The position numbers and the translations under genes are program-made. Positions 62,712 to 64,000 of a stretch of 64,000 nt of DNA are shown here, in pieces. The notes under the pieces are model-generated. The model searched no databases. It was not told the DNA's origin and saw nothing but the letters and a program-made list of their open reading frames with translations. The first letter of the stretch is position 1. The number at the start of each line of letters is the position of its first letter. This stretch comes from Microbacteriaceae bacterium (GTDB taxonomy: Bacteria > Actinomycetota > Actinomycetes > Actinomycetales > Microbacteriaceae), in the NCBI GenBank assembly GCA_025352325.1, contig JANXTR010000050.1, positions 1-64,000 of the forward strand. Direction: 5' to 3'.

Positions 62712-64000
62712 CAGGCGCTCGCCTTTTGCGTGGCGAGGTGCGTGGCGAGGGTGGCGACGAGCGTCTCGCGCGTCATCACCTCACGCCGACGTTCGGTGGG
62801 GAACGGGATCGGCTCCGCCGCCGCATCCGCTGGCTGGCACTGCTGACGGAAGACCCAGAGCCGGAAGAGCAGAAAGCGCACGACGGTCGCCACGAGATTC
62901 GCGACCGTGAGCACAGCGAGCGAGGCGAGAACCGAGGCATCCGGTCGGGCGGCGTGCAGCAGGGCGAGCGAGCCCGCCGTGATCCCCCACGCAACCCCGA
63001 AGACGATCAGCCCCTGGAACTGGTGGCGCATCACCCCGCGCCGCCCCTGCACCCCGAATGTGAAGCGACGGTTGGCAGTGGTGTTGCCGATCGCCGTGAT
63101 CAGCAGCGCGAGGAAGTTGGTGAGCTGCCCCGGCATCACCAGCTGCAGCAGCAGATACAGCAGCGCGTAGACCGCCGTCGAGGCGACCCCGACCGCGCCG
63201 AAGCGCACCACCTGGCCGAAGAAGCTGGGCTTGCGAGGTGCCTCGAGTGGATGCCGGCCCAACTCCGCGTAGATGCGTTCGAGCGGGATGCGGCCCGTCG
63301 CGATCGAATGCCCGACCCGCACCATGCCGCGGAGGTCCTCCATCGCGGTGCCCGTGATATCCACCGAGCTGTGGGAGTCGTCGACCCAGTCGACCGGCAC
63401 CTCGTGGATGCGCATGCCTGCGCGCTCGGCGATGACCAGCAGCTCGGTATCGAAAAACCAGTTGGTGTCCTGCACATACGGGAGCACCTGCTCCGCCGCC
63501 TCGTGACGCATGGCCTTGAAGCCGCACTGCGCATCACTGAAACTCACTCCGAGATAGCGGCGGAGCAGGAAGTTGTAGCCGCGCGAGATGAACTCGCGCT
63601 TCGGCCCGCGAACCACGCGCGAGTTCGGCGACAGGCGCGTGCCGATCGCGACATCCGAGTGCCCGGAGAGCAACGGCGCCACGAGAGGCGGCAGCGCGCG
63701 GAGGTCGGTGGAGAGATCCTCGTCGAGGTAGGCGACCACCTCGGCTTCGCTGGCGAGCCAGGTCTGCTTGAGGGCACGCCCGCGACCCTTCTGCGTGAGA
63801 TGTACCACCTGCACGTTCGCGAGATCAAGCGACAGCTTGTCGCTGATGACCCGCGTCGCGTCGGTCGACGCGTTATCGGCGATCGTGATCAGCCAGGTCT
63901 CGTCGAACATGTCGGTCAGGGCATCATGCAGGGTCCGGATGCTGCGGTCGAGGGTCGCCTGCTCGTTATGGACGGGCACCACGATCTCGAGGCGGAGGGA
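62711..64000 (-). CDS. GT2 glycosyltransferase fused to GtrA-like membrane domain (5' partial)
   Basis: At least 430 residues; the frame is open to the right edge (LRLEIVVPVHNEQATLDRSI), so the start lies outside. The GT2 dolichyl-phosphate-mannose-synthase-like domain has VVPVHNE, AYLDEDLSTD (DxD) and DAQCGFKAM. A GtrA-type four-span domain follows (FFGQVVRFGAVGVASTAVYA to FLLFRLWVFRQ). It probably transfers a sugar to a polyprenyl phosphate and flips it. The neighbouring dead GT39-type gene would have used such lipid-linked sugars. Confidence 0.93.
   Translation of the reverse strand, partial: SLRLEIVVPVHNEQATLDRSIRTLHDALTDMFDETWLITIADNASTDATRVISDKLSLDLANVQVVHLTQKGRGRALKQTWLASEAEVVAYLDEDLSTDLRALPPLVAPLLSGHSDVAIGTRLSPNSRVVRGPKREFISRGYNFLLRRYLGVSFSDAQCGFKAMRHEAAEQVLPYVQDTNWFFDTELLVIAERAGMRIHEVPVDWVDDSHSSVDITGTAMEDLRGMVRVGHSIATGRIPLERIYAELGRHPLEAPRKPSFFGQVVRFGAVGVASTAVYALLYLLLQLVMPGQLTNFLALLITAIGNTTANRRFTFGVQGRRGVMRHQFQGLIVFGVAWGITAGSLALLHAARPDASVLASLAVLTVANLVATVVRFLLFRLWVFRQQCQPADAAAEPIPFPTERRREVMTRETLVATLATHLATQKASA

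Overview
The window reads as a chromosomal segment of a high-GC actinobacterium, most likely a member of the Microbacteriaceae. This is inferred from the strong G/C third-position bias, frequent GTG starts, actinobacterial gene neighbourhoods (class A PBP next to a metallophosphoesterase and a DUF4177 gene, dnaX-recR next to the SRP RNA, an Rv2578c-type gene behind a LexA box) and the sugar-transporter-rich right half. No species-level call is possible from sequence reading alone.

Layout. 1-5 kb: peptidoglycan-binding-like proteins, RidA, DUF4177, a PASTA-tailed class A penicillin-binding protein and a metallophosphoesterase, ending in tRNA-Pro(CGG). 5.0-20.5 kb: a 15.4-kb integrated element in the 3' end of that tRNA. 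It is bounded by 24-bp direct repeats (5025-5048 and 20452-20475) and by a near-identical 22-bp arm-type repeat inside each end, and its tyrosine integrase lies at the right end. Its cargo is defensive: an Eco57I-like restriction-modification pair and a Pycsar pair (class III nucleotide cyclase plus DUF5706-type membrane effector). It also holds an excisionase-like gene in a coupled three-gene operon, several unknown small genes, a cluster of DnaA-box-like sites and a striking ACGGG pentamer inverted-repeat array. No capsid, terminase, conjugation or transposase gene was seen.

20.5-38.8 kb: mostly housekeeping. An LCP cell-wall ligase, thymidine kinase and a LuxR-type response regulator; a decayed intein-bearing radical SAM gene behind a LexA-like box; mqo; an SGNH lipoprotein; asd and lysC, separated by an opposite-strand FAD oxidoreductase; a HAD phosphatase; a thioesterase; recR-dnaX; the SRP RNA; tRNA-Ser(GGA); a HerA-like ATPase; and a saccharopine-dehydrogenase-like protein.

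38.9-61.3 kb: a plant-polysaccharide pentose region. The first block is an arabinose-type cluster (GH43 lipoprotein, GH51 arabinofuranosidase, ABC importer, short leader ORF, LacI regulator with matching operator-like sites). After an MFS exporter, a 3-hydroxyacyl-CoA-dehydrogenase-like protein and a sugar isomerase/epimerase-like protein comes a xylose-type cluster (CE7 acetyl esterase, ROK regulator, ABC importer, GH3 glycosidase, LacI regulator, xylA, xylB). The motif TCGAAACT(T/A)TCGA occurs both before the importer and before xylA, which suggests one regulon. 61.3-64 kb: a cyclase-family hydrolase, a decayed GT39-type glycosyltransferase, and a GT2-GtrA fusion running off the right edge.
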